64,000 nt of DNA from Carboxylicivirga agarovorans (GTDB lineage Bacteria > Bacteroidota > Bacteroidia > Bacteroidales > Marinilabiliaceae), in assembly GCF_050589845.1 (NCBI RefSeq), contig NZ_JBNGPA010000016.1, forward strand, positions 62,001-126,000. The letters run 5' to 3'. The notes under the pieces were generated by a model. It had not been told where the DNA came from, did not search any database, and saw only the letters and a list, made by a program, of their open reading frames with translations. How positions within the stretch are numbered: position 1 is the stretch's first letter; each line of letters opens with the position of its first letter. This document shows positions 63,815 to 64,000 of this stretch, one piece after another. The position numbers and the translations under genes are program-made.

Positions 63815-64000
63815 TCAGACGTGATGTATCAATGTCAGACTGATGACAAAAGCCACCACTGAGACACATAAGCCGATCACAAAGGTGATATAACCCATTC
63901 GCAGGTAAGTATACTTTTTGTTAAGGACGCGTCCCAGGTGGTATAAATCGCGTGTTAAACTCTTATATAAATAATCTTTATCCTGCATCAGTTCACTAAC
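63815..64000 (-). CDS. C-terminal part of an HD/DUF5706 (Pycsar effector-type) protein, running off the right edge
   Basis: On the minus strand an open frame enters at 64000 and stops at 63815, giving 61 residues. The pattern ELMQDKDYLYKSLTRDLYHL, then GRVLNKKYTYLRMGYITFVI and a last hydrophobic segment, matches the C-terminal end of Bacteroidota proteins with an N-terminal HD domain and a DUF5706 (PycTM) effector domain. In Pycsar anti-phage systems DUF5706 effectors respond to cCMP or cUMP made by a cyclase. The N-terminus and any cyclase are outside the window, so it may also be a housekeeping relative. Family call from memory. Confidence 0.65.
   Translation of the reverse strand, partial: VSELMQDKDYLYKSLTRDLYHLGRVLNKKYTYLRMGYITFVIGLCVSVVAFVISLTLIHHV

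Noticed and set aside
63603..63869. Minus-strand frame of 88 codons between the Pycsar-like stop and the TA remnant
   Set aside because: It overlaps the frame of the DUF5706-like protein at its start, crosses a strong bidirectional terminator and has no sensible composition.
1..64000. tRNA, rRNA, CRISPR arrays, insertion sequences or prophage genes
   Set aside because: I looked through the intergenic gaps and found no cloverleaf-like GC-rich segments, spaced direct repeats, transposases or integrases that I could support.

Overview
The window reads as a stretch of core chromosome from a member of the Bacteroidota, most likely a Bacteroidales/Marinilabiliales-type marine or anaerobic genus (inference from gene content). 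Evidence: no convincing Shine-Dalgarno sequences, repeated TAnnTTTG -7 promoter boxes upstream of genes, signal peptides ending in AQ, and family types typical of the phylum: UpxY-type NusG paralogue, long PPi-type phosphofructokinase, S9/DPP4 peptidase, TapB and SiaB/SiaC proteins, the serC-serA-DUF1015 block, and a glycogen synthase/phosphorylase fusion. No rRNA, tRNA, insertion sequence, prophage or CRISPR array was seen.

Layout. 1-3.4 kb: edge-truncated large secreted protein, prmA and a TapB-like secreted protein (all minus). 3.7-8.5 kb: membrane sensor histidine kinase, rsmE, MtfA-like membrane peptidase, convergent Rrf2 regulator. 8.6-11.8 kb: two divergent phosphofructokinases, both with PPi-type active-site residues. 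11.9-18.2 kb: family 2 glycosyltransferase, ECF sigma factor, uvrA, and a lipoprotein gene followed by a small secreted protein. 18.4-25.8 kb: DHOD-like enzyme, yggS, DUF1015, serA, serC, gcvT (serine, glycine and C1 metabolism), with an 830-bp intergenic gap holding a 57-bp imperfect palindrome that runs into 11-bp-periodic repeats. 26-32 kb: Hpt and STAS signalling proteins, then a complete citrate lyase operon citD-E-F-XG-C on the minus strand. 32.5-41.7 kb: S9 peptidase, a second small secreted protein paralogue, a TerB/ABC transporter fusion, convergent SiaB/SiaC genes, and a pnuC-NadR-like-cysE operon. 41.7-50.1 kb: S41 peptidase, guaA, PDZ/aspartyl protease, UpxY antiterminator with a nucleotide-sugar epimerase, and several orphan genes. 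50.3-54 kb: clpB and a polysaccharide deacetylase. 54.1-63.1 kb: a four-gene glycogen/alpha-glucan operon (debranching enzyme, GT4, GH57, GT3-GT35 fusion).

The last 0.9 kb is an accessory island: the C-terminal remnant of a zeta-toxin-like kinase, an intact small partner gene, and the C-terminal end of an HD/DUF5706-type Pycsar effector protein running off the right edge. Two nearly identical terminator hairpins with a compensatory base change bracket the zeta remnant. The points most worth a second look are this right-edge defence-like region, the palindrome/11-bp repeat array at 22 kb, the SiaB/SiaC and TerB-ABC neighbourhood with its secreted small-protein family, the two-gene orphan module at 49-50 kb, and the 1407-residue glycogen synthase-phosphorylase fusion.
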